Shown: positions 27,099-35,017 of the stretch, in pieces
Position numbering within the stretch: position 1 is the stretch's first letter
Layout: each line of letters starts with the position of its first letter
DNA from: Clostridia bacterium
GTDB lineage: Bacteria > Bacillota > Clostridia > Christensenellales > Borkfalkiaceae
DNA: 39,340 bases
NCBI GenBank assembly: GCA_017471785.1
Contig: JAFURP010000037.1
Location: 1-39,340, forward strand
Direction: 5' to 3'
Made by a program: the position numbers and the translations under genes
The notes under the pieces: model-generated
Seen by the model: the letters and a program-made list of their open reading frames with translations, nothing else
The model's database searches: none
What the model was told of the DNA's origin: nothing

Positions 27099-27455
27099 TA
27101 TATCACCTCTTATAATATTGCTTGAATTTAGTCCTTTTTTCAACCAACAATACTATTTTAACCTTTTTTGATTTTACCCCCTGTTTTTGCCCATAATATC
27201 TATAGGCAAATAAGGCTTTTAGGTTTTACGCTATTGTAACGCTCCAACCAAAAAATATAAAATTCACTAAATTTATATCATTATTTCCCCAATTTGACGC
27301 ATATCCGCTCTTTTCTATATTTTTCTAAAAGTATAACAAAAAAAATATCTACTGTATATAGAATTTCGTCTAAATAAATAGCACATCTTTCCAATTTTCG
27401 TATTTTTGTTCTCTTTTTGTTTTTTATTTTCAGCCAAAAATGCTATTATGTAAAT
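27099..27455. promoter_or_regulatory. Divergent regulatory region between binding protein and AraC gene
   Basis: A 357-base A+T-rich gap without genes. Minus-strand candidate promoter: TATACA (27353-27358), 17 bases, TATACT (27330-27335) with a TG extension, giving a ~225-base leader for the transporter operon. Plus-strand candidates: TTGACG (27294-27299), 16 bases, TATATT (27316-27321), and an extended -10 TGC-TATTAT (27441-27449) placed so that its start would coincide with the AraC ATG. Promoter calls are by eye only. Confidence 0.45.
27186..27210. promoter_or_regulatory. Imperfect 25-bp palindrome, candidate operator
   Basis: TTTGCC (27186-27191) and GGCAAA (27205-27210) form an inverted repeat whose inner ATA/TAT also matches (9 of 12 pairs). 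It lies in the leader of the transporter operon. It could bind a LacI-type repressor or act as a regulatory site; AraC proteins more often use direct repeats. Confidence 0.35.
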
Positions 27456-28295
27456 ATGAATATCCAGTTTGACAAACAAAAGCTAGAAAAATTATTAACA
27501 GATTTCTATAACTGTACAAATTTGAGCGTTAGTATATTTGACAATGAATTTAACTGCATTGCCTATTCTCCGTCCACGCAAAAATTTTGTGATTGTATGC
27601 GAGAAAACGAATGTGGACAAAAAAAATGTCTACAAACCGATAAGCAGCATTTCGAGCAAGCGAAACAAAGTCGGCAAACGGTCATTTATACTTGTCATGC
27701 GGGACTAGTAGAAAGCGTTACGCCCATTTTCTACGATAATATTGCCATTGCTTACGTTATTTTGGGGCGTTTCCGCGACAAAGAGCAAATTTATTCTTCC
27801 GCTGAAAAAGTGCTCAACAGCCAAAAGCCTACCGTGTTTTCCAATGCAAAATGGTTACGACTTTATAAACAAATACCTGAAATTTCGCAAGAAACCGTCA
27901 AATCGGCGCTTTCCCTTTTGAAAATGTGTATAGAATATATTTGGAACGCGCATTTGATTAAAATGGATAAAAATCTTTTGGCGACGCAAATTGAGACGTA
28001 TATTTTAGAAAATATCACTACCAATATTTCCATTGCTTCTATTTGTAAACAGTTTTATATTTCCAAGCAAACGCTTTACACTATGTTCCACGCGGAATAC
28101 AACGACACGGTAAAAAATTATATTCTCACAAAACGCCTGTCGATGGCAAAAAAATTGCTGTTGACGACCAACTTACCCATTTCCGATATCGCCACCAAGG
28201 TCGGCTTTTCCGATTACAACTATTTTATACGCCTATTTAGAGTGAAAACAGGCACGACGCCGCTGGTATTTAGAAAAAAGCAACTCAAAGATTAA
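27456..28295 (+). CDS. AraC family regulator with PocR-type sensor domain
   Basis: 279 residues from ATG 27456. The N-terminal PocR-like ligand domain (about 5-170) carries the cysteine set FCDCMRENECGQKKC and YTCHAGLVE. The C-terminal ~100 residues hold two AraC helix-turn-helix units (SIASICKQFYISKQTLYTMF and PISDIATKVGFSDYNYFIRL). PocR domains sense small metabolites, often hydrocarbon or sugar derivatives. It is divergent from the transporter operon, so it is the probable activator of cluster 1 in response to an imported sugar. No ribosome site precedes the ATG, and a TGC-TATTAT -10 box ends seven bases before it, suggesting a leaderless mRNA. Confidence 0.88.
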   Translation: MNIQFDKQKLEKLLTDFYNCTNLSVSIFDNEFNCIAYSPSTQKFCDCMRENECGQKKCLQTDKQHFEQAKQSRQTVIYTCHAGLVESVTPIFYDNIAIAYVILGRFRDKEQIYSSAEKVLNSQKPTVFSNAKWLRLYKQIPEISQETVKSALSLLKMCIEYIWNAHLIKMDKNLLATQIETYILENITTNISIASICKQFYISKQTLYTMFHAEYNDTVKNYILTKRLSMAKKLLLTTNLPISDIATKVGFSDYNYFIRLFRVKTGTTPLVFRKKQLKD

Positions 28296-28304
28296 CAATA
28301 ACCC

Positions 28305-28358
28305 AATAAAGGCACACTACACTTCGCTTTAAGCGAAGTGTAGTGTGCCTTTATTTTG
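28305..28358 (+). terminator. Very long intrinsic terminator of the AraC gene
   Basis: A perfect 25-bp inverted repeat (28305-28329 with 28331-28355) with a one-base centre begins ten bases after the stop and ends in TTTATTTT. Stem length is well beyond normal need, so it may block converging transcription too. Confidence 0.85.
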
Positions 28359-28590
28359 AAAAAATCTCTATAAAAAAGCCCGTAAGCAGTATTTCTTTTC
28401 AAAATACCGTCCGTCTACGCCCTACAAGCGCATTTGAACGAACAAATTCCCTTAATGACAACATCTTATATAAACCATAAGGCTTATTCCTCTCTTGGCG
28501 CATTCTCCTTTTATAAAACTTAACGTTTTTTTCGATTTTTTGATTGCATAACTATTCCGTTTTAACCCGTCTTTGCGGTTTTTAACGAAT
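28359..28590. other. Gene-free spacer
   Basis: No ORF, promoter or clear hairpin was recognised in this 232-base stretch between the AraC terminator and the structured segment that follows. Confidence 0.5.
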
Positions 28591-28640
28591 AAAAAAGACG
28601 AGATTGAATAAATCTCGTCTTTTTTATGCACGGCAGCTTT
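28591..28640 (-). terminator. Terminator ending carbohydrate cluster 2, repeated element copy 2
   Basis: A 15-bp perfect stem (28591-28605 with 28611-28625), a five-base loop and A6/T6 flanks, same geometry as 4451-4485. In the minus direction it is preceded by AGCTGCCGTGCATA, differing by one base from copy 1. The sixth stem pair is A-T here and G-C there, a compensatory change that preserves the helix. Confidence 0.85.
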
Positions 28641-28765
28641 TTATGAGTGCAAGATGGCTGCCCTCGTCAGAGCTTGTGGCAAGCCACAAAGAAAATAAGA
28701 TTTTCCGAACTGACGGCACATGGATTAACAGCAGTTGACCGAATTTTTTCAAATCGACCAAGTCT
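28626..28765 (-). ncRNA. Candidate structured RNA or 3'-UTR segment
   Basis: Between the GH43 stop and the terminator, the minus strand can fold into several consecutive elements. A hairpin pairs 28735-28742 with 28754-28761 (two G-U). A three-way junction is closed by 28665-28670 with 28710-28715 and holds hairpins 28674-28679/28684-28689 and 28691-28696/28700-28705. A GGCAGC/GCTGCC helix (28632-28637 with 28657-28662) follows. Together with the terminator this looks like an ordered RNA of ~200 bases. No promoter was found and no family recognised. Confidence 0.35.
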
Positions 28766-28874
28766 TTATTTTAAAGGGATTGTGCAATCGATAAAACTTT
28801 CACGCTTCATCTTCGCTTCGTTTTTTTATTTGTATTTTAAAAACAAAGTTTTCTCGCATATTTTCAATTTTCAT

Positions 28875-29825
28875 TTAATGATTGCCAAAAGATTTTTGAG
28901 GCGTAGTCGTCGGTCCGTAAATCACAAGTATATCCTCGCCGTTTTCCCCCGTTTCAAATCCTGCCCTATCGATACAAACCAAACGGGGTTGAAACTGCTC
29001 CTTACTGCAATGGCGATGGTAGACGCAAATCAGTTCTTGCCCGTCCAAAGAGCTCGTAAAGCTGTGATGCCCCGTGCCGTTTACCAAATCCGTTTTATGT
29101 AAAATGGGATTTCCTTCATATTTTACAAACGGACCAAATGGCGAATCGGAAACTGCATATCCAATCGCATAATCTTCACACCTTGTATGATTCGCCGAAT
29201 AAGTAAGGTAGTATTTCCCTTTACGCTTCAACATAAAAGGCCCTTCCACCACTTCGCAATCTTTGAGCTCCCATTCCTCGTCGGCACGGAAGAGAAGCTT
29301 CTCGTTTTTCTCATCAAAACCGCTTAAATCTTCATTCATTGTGGACATATAAATCAAATTACCGCCCTGTAAACGAACGTAATAGATATATATTTTTCCG
29401 TCGTCGTCCACGAAGAAATGTCCGTCGATGGCTTTTTCTTCACTCAGCCATTTCTTTTCCTTTTGCACAAACGGACCGAGCGGGTTGTCCGCAACGGCAA
29501 TCGCAAGATGCTCTTCCGCTACGTACACCATATAGAACCTTCCGTCCTTTTCCATAATTTCGGGCGCCCAAAACCATTTTTCGCCTTTTACGTCCCCTTT
29601 TTTAAGACAGTACCCTTTATCCTCCCAAGTCGCCATATCGTCGGAAACGAACACGCGGAAGCCGTCGTCGGCGTTCGTCGCATACAAATAATATTTGCCG
29701 TTATGCGTTAAGATAAACGGGTCTGCGCCCTCCATGAGGGGATTTTGATACGTACCTTTTGGCGTGGAAGCGTTGTCTATGAGCTTGCCCGTTAATACGT
29801 AATCGTCGTTATTCATCATTTTCAT
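28875..29825 (-). CDS. GH43 family glycoside hydrolase, cytoplasmic
   Basis: A 316-residue single-domain five-bladed propeller. The base D35 lies in EGADPFILTHNGKYYLYAT, a pKa-modulating Asp lies in AIDGHFFVDDDGK (about 139), and the acid Glu lies in VVEGPFMLKRKGKYYLTYSA (about 196). GTGHHSFTSSLDGQELICVYHRH is the typical last blade (split between T and S here). No signal peptide, so it acts inside the cell on imported fragments. Its ATG overlaps the stop of the SGNH gene (TAATG), showing translational coupling. Likely specificity is alpha-L-arabinofuranosidase or beta-xylosidase/galactosidase. It is the last gene of cluster 2. Confidence 0.92.
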   Translation of the reverse strand: MKMMNNDDYVLTGKLIDNASTPKGTYQNPLMEGADPFILTHNGKYYLYATNADDGFRVFVSDDMATWEDKGYCLKKGDVKGEKWFWAPEIMEKDGRFYMVYVAEEHLAIAVADNPLGPFVQKEKKWLSEEKAIDGHFFVDDDGKIYIYYVRLQGGNLIYMSTMNEDLSGFDEKNEKLLFRADEEWELKDCEVVEGPFMLKRKGKYYLTYSANHTRCEDYAIGYAVSDSPFGPFVKYEGNPILHKTDLVNGTGHHSFTSSLDGQELICVYHRHCSKEQFQPRLVCIDRAGFETGENGEDILVIYGPTTTPQKSFGNH

Positions 29826-30454
29826 TATTGAATTTCCTCATAAAACAGTTTCAACCACGCGTCCGCGATCAGTTTCGCTCCCGACACGCTCGGATGCACG
29901 CCGTCGTATAAATACGCCTCCACGCCGAATTTTTCCGCCGCGAGATCGAACTTTTCCTGCAAGGGCAAAAACAACGCGTTATACTCGTCCGCGATCCTTT
30001 TTAATATTTTTGCATACTGCTTAACCATCAAAAAGCCGTCGTATTTTTCCTGCGTTGCACTCCCTTTCAAAACGAACGGCTCGCAAAGCACGATCTTGCA
30101 ATCAGGCAAACGCTTTTTGGTATCTTCCAAGATCATACGGTATACCTTTTCCCAACGTTCGATATCTACGCCGTTTTGCGAATCGAGCTCGTGCCATATA
30201 TCGTTGACGCCGATCAAAATACTCAATACGTCCGGCTTCAAATTCCATACGTCCGCTTTAATACGCGCATATAGATCCACTATCCTGTTTCCACCGATAC
30301 CTCTATTATAGACGGTATATCTATTCGGGTCTACGCTTTTCAACTCGCCTGCGATAAAAAAGGGATAACCCATACCCAATGAAAAGGGTAAACGATCGGT
30401 CGTCCTATCTCGACCCATATCCGTAATCGAATCGCCAAATAATACGATATTCAT
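29825..30454 (-). CDS. SGNH/GDSL hydrolase, probable carbohydrate esterase
   Basis: A 209-residue SGNH hydrolase with all four blocks: Ser9 in FGDSITDMG, Gly in NRGIGGNRIVDL, Asn in ILIGVNDIWHEL, and the Asp-x-x-His pair in YDGVHPSVSGAKL (about 184-187). No signal peptide. In a glycan cluster it is best read as a deacetylase acting on imported acetylated oligosaccharides, as for rhamnogalacturonan or xylan acetylesterases, but lipase-like roles cannot be excluded. AAGGAG lies upstream. The gene starts four bases after the fusion gene and overlaps GH43 by one base. Confidence 0.9.
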   Translation of the reverse strand: MNIVLFGDSITDMGRDRTTDRLPFSLGMGYPFFIAGELKSVDPNRYTVYNRGIGGNRIVDLYARIKADVWNLKPDVLSILIGVNDIWHELDSQNGVDIERWEKVYRMILEDTKKRLPDCKIVLCEPFVLKGSATQEKYDGFLMVKQYAKILKRIADEYNALFLPLQEKFDLAAEKFGVEAYLYDGVHPSVSGAKLIADAWLKLFYEEIQ

Positions 30455-30458
30455 TAAA

Positions 30459-32090
30459 TCATTGCTCCTTTATAAATTTATCCACTTCCGTTTTAACGGC
30501 GAGGTAATCGTTCGTCAAAATACAATCGATGCCACTTTTGATCAGTTCCACCGCTTCCTTCGGATCGTCCGACCAAAAGATATTGCAACGGATCCCGTTC
30601 GCGCGCGCCTTATCGATCATCTCCTGATTATACGCCCAGCGCACGAGCTGTATTTTCTCCGCTCCAACCTCCAACGCTCTTTCCACCATTTCAAGCGGCT
30701 TCGCTCCTGCGCCGATACAAACGCCGATGAGCGGATATTTTTCTTTTGCCTTTTTCAGTAAATCGTCGTTTCTCGACATAAAATAACAATGCCGCTCGCA
30801 ATCGTATTTGCGGATAAGCCCTGCGATCTCGTCAAGCTTATCGTCCTCGGTGTATTCGTCCCAAATCTTAACGTGAATATTCATAATCGTACGGGAAGCG
30901 AACCGTTTCAATATCTCCTCGAACGTCGGAATTTTCAAACCTTGGAATTTTTCTCCGTGCTTTACCCCGAAATCGAATTTGAGCAGTTCTTCATACGTAT
31001 AATCGCCGATCTTGCCGGTACCGTCGCTTACTCGATCAAGCGTATCGTCGTGGCAGGAAACCAAAACCCCGTCCTTCGTCGTCCAAAGATCGAATTCTAT
31101 CTCCTCCGCGCCCAAAGCAACCGCCGCACCCCAAGCAGGCATACTGTTTTCGGGTGCGACCGTATTAAAGCCCCTGTGCGCGCAAATACGGGGATAAGGC
31201 ATATCCCTATCGAATTGCACGACGCTTGCGCCGCCGTTACGATACAACCAAGGTCTGCGTCCTTCCTCAATATATTCGTAATGGGGCTTGGGCGCTTTAT
31301 CCTTTCCGCCAAATCCCGCCGCTTTGTAATATTTCTTTTTCGGCTCGATCTCCACCGTTTCATAGCCCGCTTTGCTCCTCATATCCACGAGCACTTCGCC
31401 GTTGGGCGCTATCACGCACGAACAGCCGCCGATGGGCGAATCCTCGCCCAAAGAAACGGACGAACGAATGAGGTAGGCGTTCGTATTATACGACAGGAAG
31501 CGATTGATGATCTCAAGCGCTTGATGCGTATCCGTTCTTTGGTGCGAACAGCCGATGATGATATCCACGTTTTGCCGCGCCAACTGCGGAAATTCCTCGT
31601 ACATATAGAAGTCGTAACAGGTCATAAACCCAAACTTGATCCCCTCGATCTCCAGCGTATACGGATCTTTTCCGTTAAAGGAATAGGAGCTGTCCATTTC
31701 CAAACCGCCTACGCTTTCCGATTTATCCTCTTTGGGCGCAGGGTGGGCTTTGTAATACCTACCTACGATATTTCCATCGCGATCGATCGCGTGCGTGGTG
31801 TTGCGAAGTTTTCCTTCTTTCGTTTCATACGCGCAATTTACAAAGACGATGGAATGGCAACGCTTCGCCATTTCGATCGCTTTTTCCATAAAAGGCACGT
31901 TATATTTCGCAATTGCGGCTCTATACGCCGTCTTACCCTTTTGCGCCGCGGGAATATCGCAATATTCGGGCATGACGATAATATCGAGCGGCTCGTTGCA
32001 CTCCTCCATTAAAGCAATCATACTTTCAAAATTCTTTTGCAGATCGTCTGCGTTGAACGTATAAGCCGGCTGAATAATTCTTACTTTCAT
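30459..32090 (-). CDS. Nitrilase/CN-hydrolase - GDPD fusion protein
   Basis: A 543-residue two-enzyme protein. Residues 1-265 form a carbon-nitrogen hydrolase with the full triad: E42 in MPEY, K114 in RYYKAHP, C158 in FMTCYDF. Residues ~300-543 form a glycerophosphodiester phosphodiesterase: CAHRGFNTVAPENSMPA (His near 306), EIEFDLWTTKDGVLVSCHDD (metal ligands and second His), and DCILTNDY at the end. The HVKIW stretch replaces the usual N/EIK strand. Both sites look intact. CN hydrolases cleave amides; GDPD enzymes cleave glycerophosphodiesters or related sugar phosphodiesters. The fusion implies a substrate with both bonds or a channelled pathway. AAGGAG precedes the ATG. Confidence 0.88.
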   Translation of the reverse strand: MKVRIIQPAYTFNADDLQKNFESMIALMEECNEPLDIIVMPEYCDIPAAQKGKTAYRAAIAKYNVPFMEKAIEMAKRCHSIVFVNCAYETKEGKLRNTTHAIDRDGNIVGRYYKAHPAPKEDKSESVGGLEMDSSYSFNGKDPYTLEIEGIKFGFMTCYDFYMYEEFPQLARQNVDIIIGCSHQRTDTHQALEIINRFLSYNTNAYLIRSSVSLGEDSPIGGCSCVIAPNGEVLVDMRSKAGYETVEIEPKKKYYKAAGFGGKDKAPKPHYEYIEEGRRPWLYRNGGASVVQFDRDMPYPRICAHRGFNTVAPENSMPAWGAAVALGAEEIEFDLWTTKDGVLVSCHDDTLDRVSDGTGKIGDYTYEELLKFDFGVKHGEKFQGLKIPTFEEILKRFASRTIMNIHVKIWDEYTEDDKLDEIAGLIRKYDCERHCYFMSRNDDLLKKAKEKYPLIGVCIGAGAKPLEMVERALEVGAEKIQLVRWAYNQEMIDKARANGIRCNIFWSDDPKEAVELIKSGIDCILTNDYLAVKTEVDKFIKEQ

Positions 32091-32106
32091 TTTTACGCTC
32101 CTTTAT

Positions 32107-34113
32107 TTATGCCTTACTTTTTTTAATTATCCGTACTTCGTACGGGGCGAGCACGACGTTTTCCGCCTTACGATACCTTTTTCCCGAAAGAATATCCTCG
32201 CCTTCAAACGGACAAACGACCTTGCCTTCTTTTTGCGCGATCTCCGCCGCGCAGAACAGCGTTTCGCCGTTGCCCGAACGGTTTACCGTCACGACGTTTT
32301 CCGTCGCTTTTACGGGCAAAATCCCGCGTTCTTTGGCAAAATACGCCACGAGCTTTGCCAATGCTGCGCCATCAGGCAAGCACCCGAGCGTCACGAGCTT
32401 GCCCTTTCCGTAGGGCGTTACCGTGATCGCCGCTTTGCCGTCCAAGTATTCGCCGTTTGCATACGTTGCGAAGCATTCCGCTTTTTCGCCTACCGTCAAC
32501 GCGTCGTGCAAAGTATTTTTGCTCTCGCCCGTTCCCCCGTCCGAAAACGCGAGCTTTGCAGGCTGCTGCGAATACGGCAGGGTATATTCTATTTTTATAT
32601 CCGCCGCTTTTTCAAGCAACGAAGTGGGCTCTTTCGTATATTTCGCCGCCCAACCGTTGCGAATATCCGTCATCGGCCCTACGATCCAAACGCCGCCGTT
32701 TTTCGTCCATTCGAGCGCCCGCTTGCCCATTTCGTCCTCATCGATATTCAAAACGAACGGCGTAAGCAAGACTTTATATTGCCCAAGCTCTTTATGCGGC
32801 ACGATCACGTCGGGGCGAAGCCCTGCTTCCATAAGCGGTTTATAGATATCTTCCGTGAGCGATTTATAATAATCAAAATCCACCGCAAGCTTTTGGAAAC
32901 GGTACATATCGAACGCCTTAAACGAAGTATGTACGGCGAGCTTCGAGTTCTCTACGCTCGTGCCCTGCAAAAACTCGCCCGTTTTTTCAAACTGCTCGGA
33001 TAATTCCTTGATTTCCGCCGCTACGTGCATAGGTCTACCTGCGGAGGAAACGCACGCGCCGTGCATCAGCTCTTGTCCGCCGTAATGCGAGCGCCAAAGC
33101 CAATAATTCGTACACTCCGCGCCCATAAGCACGGGTAGCCACACGTTGATTCGATTGAAATTTTTCGGCCGAGCGTGCCAAGCTACCATATCCCCGTTCC
33201 AGCAGGGCGAAGTCTCCGTCACCCAGAACGGTCTGTCTTTCATAGGGCGGTACAAATCGCACCAAAACGCCGTCTGCCAAAACTCATTATCGTACCAATA
33301 ATGATTGAACTGTATCACGTCCGTTTCTTTCGCCAAACGGTTTCTGTCCAGCGAAAAATCCGACATCGTATCGTGCCCGACGGGAACTTTTACGTATTTT
33401 TTTAAAATATCGTATTGCCTTTTGATGAAGTCGAGGTGAGTTTTTTGTTGATAGGTCGCCCACGCGTAATTATAACTCGGGTGCGTCCATTTTTCGGGAT
33501 GCGGGCGTTCAAATTCCGTAAAATTGCGATAATCCTGCGAGAAGATATATGCCCCCCATTCACGGTTCAGCTTTTCAATATCGCCTTGAAATTCTTCTTC
33601 AAGCCACTCGCCAAAGCCTTTTACGCAGTTCGGGCAACAGCAACCTCTGCCCGTTTGGATAGGCGATATCTCGTTGTCGATCTGCCAACCGATAACGTTT
33701 TCGTCGTCACAAAACTCCTTAGCCATTTCCTCGACGATTCTATCGCAATGCCATAAAAAGCCCTTGCTGTTGGGACAAACGCAGCGACGCGTACCGTGCG
33801 TAATCACTCTGCCCGTTACGCTTTCCAACAAAAGCTCCGGATATTTTCTTTCCAGCCAACGCGGCGGGCAAGCGGTCGGCGTGCCTACGATTACGGACAT
33901 ACCCCTTGCCTTGCACTTATCCACGACCTCGCGAAAAATAGAAAAATCGAATTTTCCGTCTTCTTTTTCCATCGTCGACCACGCAAATTCGCCTATGCGC
34001 ACGCAGTTTAAGCCTATTTTTTGCATCAAGTCGAGATCCTCGTCTATCTGCGAACGTTCCCACGCTTCAGGATAATAATTCGCGCCAAATATCGGCTTTT
34101 TGGGCTGAAACAT
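32107..34113 (-). CDS. GH42 beta-galactosidase
   Basis: 668 residues from ATG 34113 (GGAGG upstream; the in-frame extension to 34179 overlaps the previous gene and is rejected). The GH42 barrel has acid/base Glu in GWQIDNEISP (about 144) and nucleophile Glu in FWVTETSP (about 300). The Zn-site cysteines appear as CVCPNSKGF and GRGCCCPNCVKGF. A trimerisation domain (about 385-590) and a C-terminal beta domain follow. Cytoplasmic. GH42 enzymes typically hydrolyse beta-galactosides derived from plant galactan or arabinogalactan rather than lactose, which fits the two GH35 genes of cluster 1. Confidence 0.94.
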   Translation of the reverse strand: MFQPKKPIFGANYYPEAWERSQIDEDLDLMQKIGLNCVRIGEFAWSTMEKEDGKFDFSIFREVVDKCKARGMSVIVGTPTACPPRWLERKYPELLLESVTGRVITHGTRRCVCPNSKGFLWHCDRIVEEMAKEFCDDENVIGWQIDNEISPIQTGRGCCCPNCVKGFGEWLEEEFQGDIEKLNREWGAYIFSQDYRNFTEFERPHPEKWTHPSYNYAWATYQQKTHLDFIKRQYDILKKYVKVPVGHDTMSDFSLDRNRLAKETDVIQFNHYWYDNEFWQTAFWCDLYRPMKDRPFWVTETSPCWNGDMVAWHARPKNFNRINVWLPVLMGAECTNYWLWRSHYGGQELMHGACVSSAGRPMHVAAEIKELSEQFEKTGEFLQGTSVENSKLAVHTSFKAFDMYRFQKLAVDFDYYKSLTEDIYKPLMEAGLRPDVIVPHKELGQYKVLLTPFVLNIDEDEMGKRALEWTKNGGVWIVGPMTDIRNGWAAKYTKEPTSLLEKAADIKIEYTLPYSQQPAKLAFSDGGTGESKNTLHDALTVGEKAECFATYANGEYLDGKAAITVTPYGKGKLVTLGCLPDGAALAKLVAYFAKERGILPVKATENVVTVNRSGNGETLFCAAEIAQKEGKVVCPFEGEDILSGKRYRKAENVVLAPYEVRIIKKSKA

Positions 34114-34130
34114 TTTCTTTCCTCCCAACC

Positions 34131-34994
34131 TCAAAAATCCAACGCATACACGTTTCCGTGTCCATCGGCGTAATAGCAAACGCCCTCGTAAAATTCTATA
34201 AATTCCGGCTCGACGGTCATATCCGCTTCCGCGAAATCCACGTAGAGCGCTTCGCGCTTATCACGTAGGTCTATTACGCGCAACGCAGGCTTGTTTTTCG
34301 CGTCGTTGGAAAAGCCTTCGACGGAATAAATTTTACCGCCGTGCAAACACGCGCCCTGTATAAAACGGTGATACGGACAATCGAAATATTCTTTGATATC
34401 CTTTTCCGTCAACAGTACTTTTTTAACGTTTAGTTTTTCATCAGCGACCCCGTCCGCAAGCTTCGGCAAAGCAAAAGCAAAATATCTCGTCGTTTGCGTC
34501 TGATCGCGCATAGTAAACGCATAATAGACTCCCTTTTCCTTATCGATTGCGAAATTCCCGTACGGTCTTATATCTGCGCATTCGACCGATTTCCAAAGCT
34601 CCGTATTTTCCGTAAACGTCACTTCAATCCATTGTATCAGCGTCGAAGTAAACAAGTTACCCTCTCTTTGTAAACGGTAAACCAACGTTACCCCTTTCAA
34701 AGGGTTTTCCTCTCGCGCATAGTTGTTGTAAATATTGCTATACAACAAAGGAAATTCGTCGCCCTGCGCATAATATTCGTTACCAAAAGAAACCGAATTA
34801 CTGTGCGGATTGATAATTTCCGCTTTGTCCAAAGTAAACGAGGCAAACGGTTGCGTTTCCCTGCCGCCGTTGGCTTTTACTTCCTCAAAATCGTAGACCG
34901 CACACTCTCCGTGAGAACCGAAGCGAAATAAAAATCCGCCCCAAATCGTGCCGTCTTGCCCCCATATTATCTTACCAACCTTCTTTGCTTGCAT
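34131..34994 (-). CDS. Unknown protein, beta-propeller-like
   Basis: A 287-residue protein with no signal peptide that I cannot assign. Repeating short beta-strands with turns (IWGQDGTIWGGFLFRF at the start; GKIYSVEGFS, GVCYYADGHGNVYAL near the end) suggest a propeller of about five to six blades. Such folds in glycan loci include lyases and hydrolases, but no catalytic motif is recognised. It sits 17 bases before GH42 and 23 bases after the secreted beta-helix gene, so it is co-transcribed. A GAGGAGAG site lies upstream of the ATG. Confidence 0.6.
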   Translation of the reverse strand: MQAKKVGKIIWGQDGTIWGGFLFRFGSHGECAVYDFEEVKANGGRETQPFASFTLDKAEIINPHSNSVSFGNEYYAQGDEFPLLYSNIYNNYAREENPLKGVTLVYRLQREGNLFTSTLIQWIEVTFTENTELWKSVECADIRPYGNFAIDKEKGVYYAFTMRDQTQTTRYFAFALPKLADGVADEKLNVKKVLLTEKDIKEYFDCPYHRFIQGACLHGGKIYSVEGFSNDAKNKPALRVIDLRDKREALYVDFAEADMTVEPEFIEFYEGVCYYADGHGNVYALDF

Positions 34995-35017
34995 AGCCGT
35001 TTATCTCTCCTCGTCTT

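Noticed and set aside
27099..27455. CcpA (cre) site in front of the sugar operon
   Set aside because: No stretch close to the WWGNAANCGNTTNCNWW pattern was found by eye.
28630..28870. Possible transposase or integrase remnant
   Set aside because: All frames are broken by stops and no transposase motif or terminal repeats could be recognised; the RNA-structure reading explains the pairing better.
28647..29102. 151-codon open frame on the plus strand
   Set aside because: Overlaps the GH43 gene in antisense and the structured region; no ribosome site or recognisable domain.
30789..32012. 407-codon open frame on the plus strand
   Set aside because: Antisense to the nitrilase-GDPD gene, whose motifs are intact; no family features of its own.
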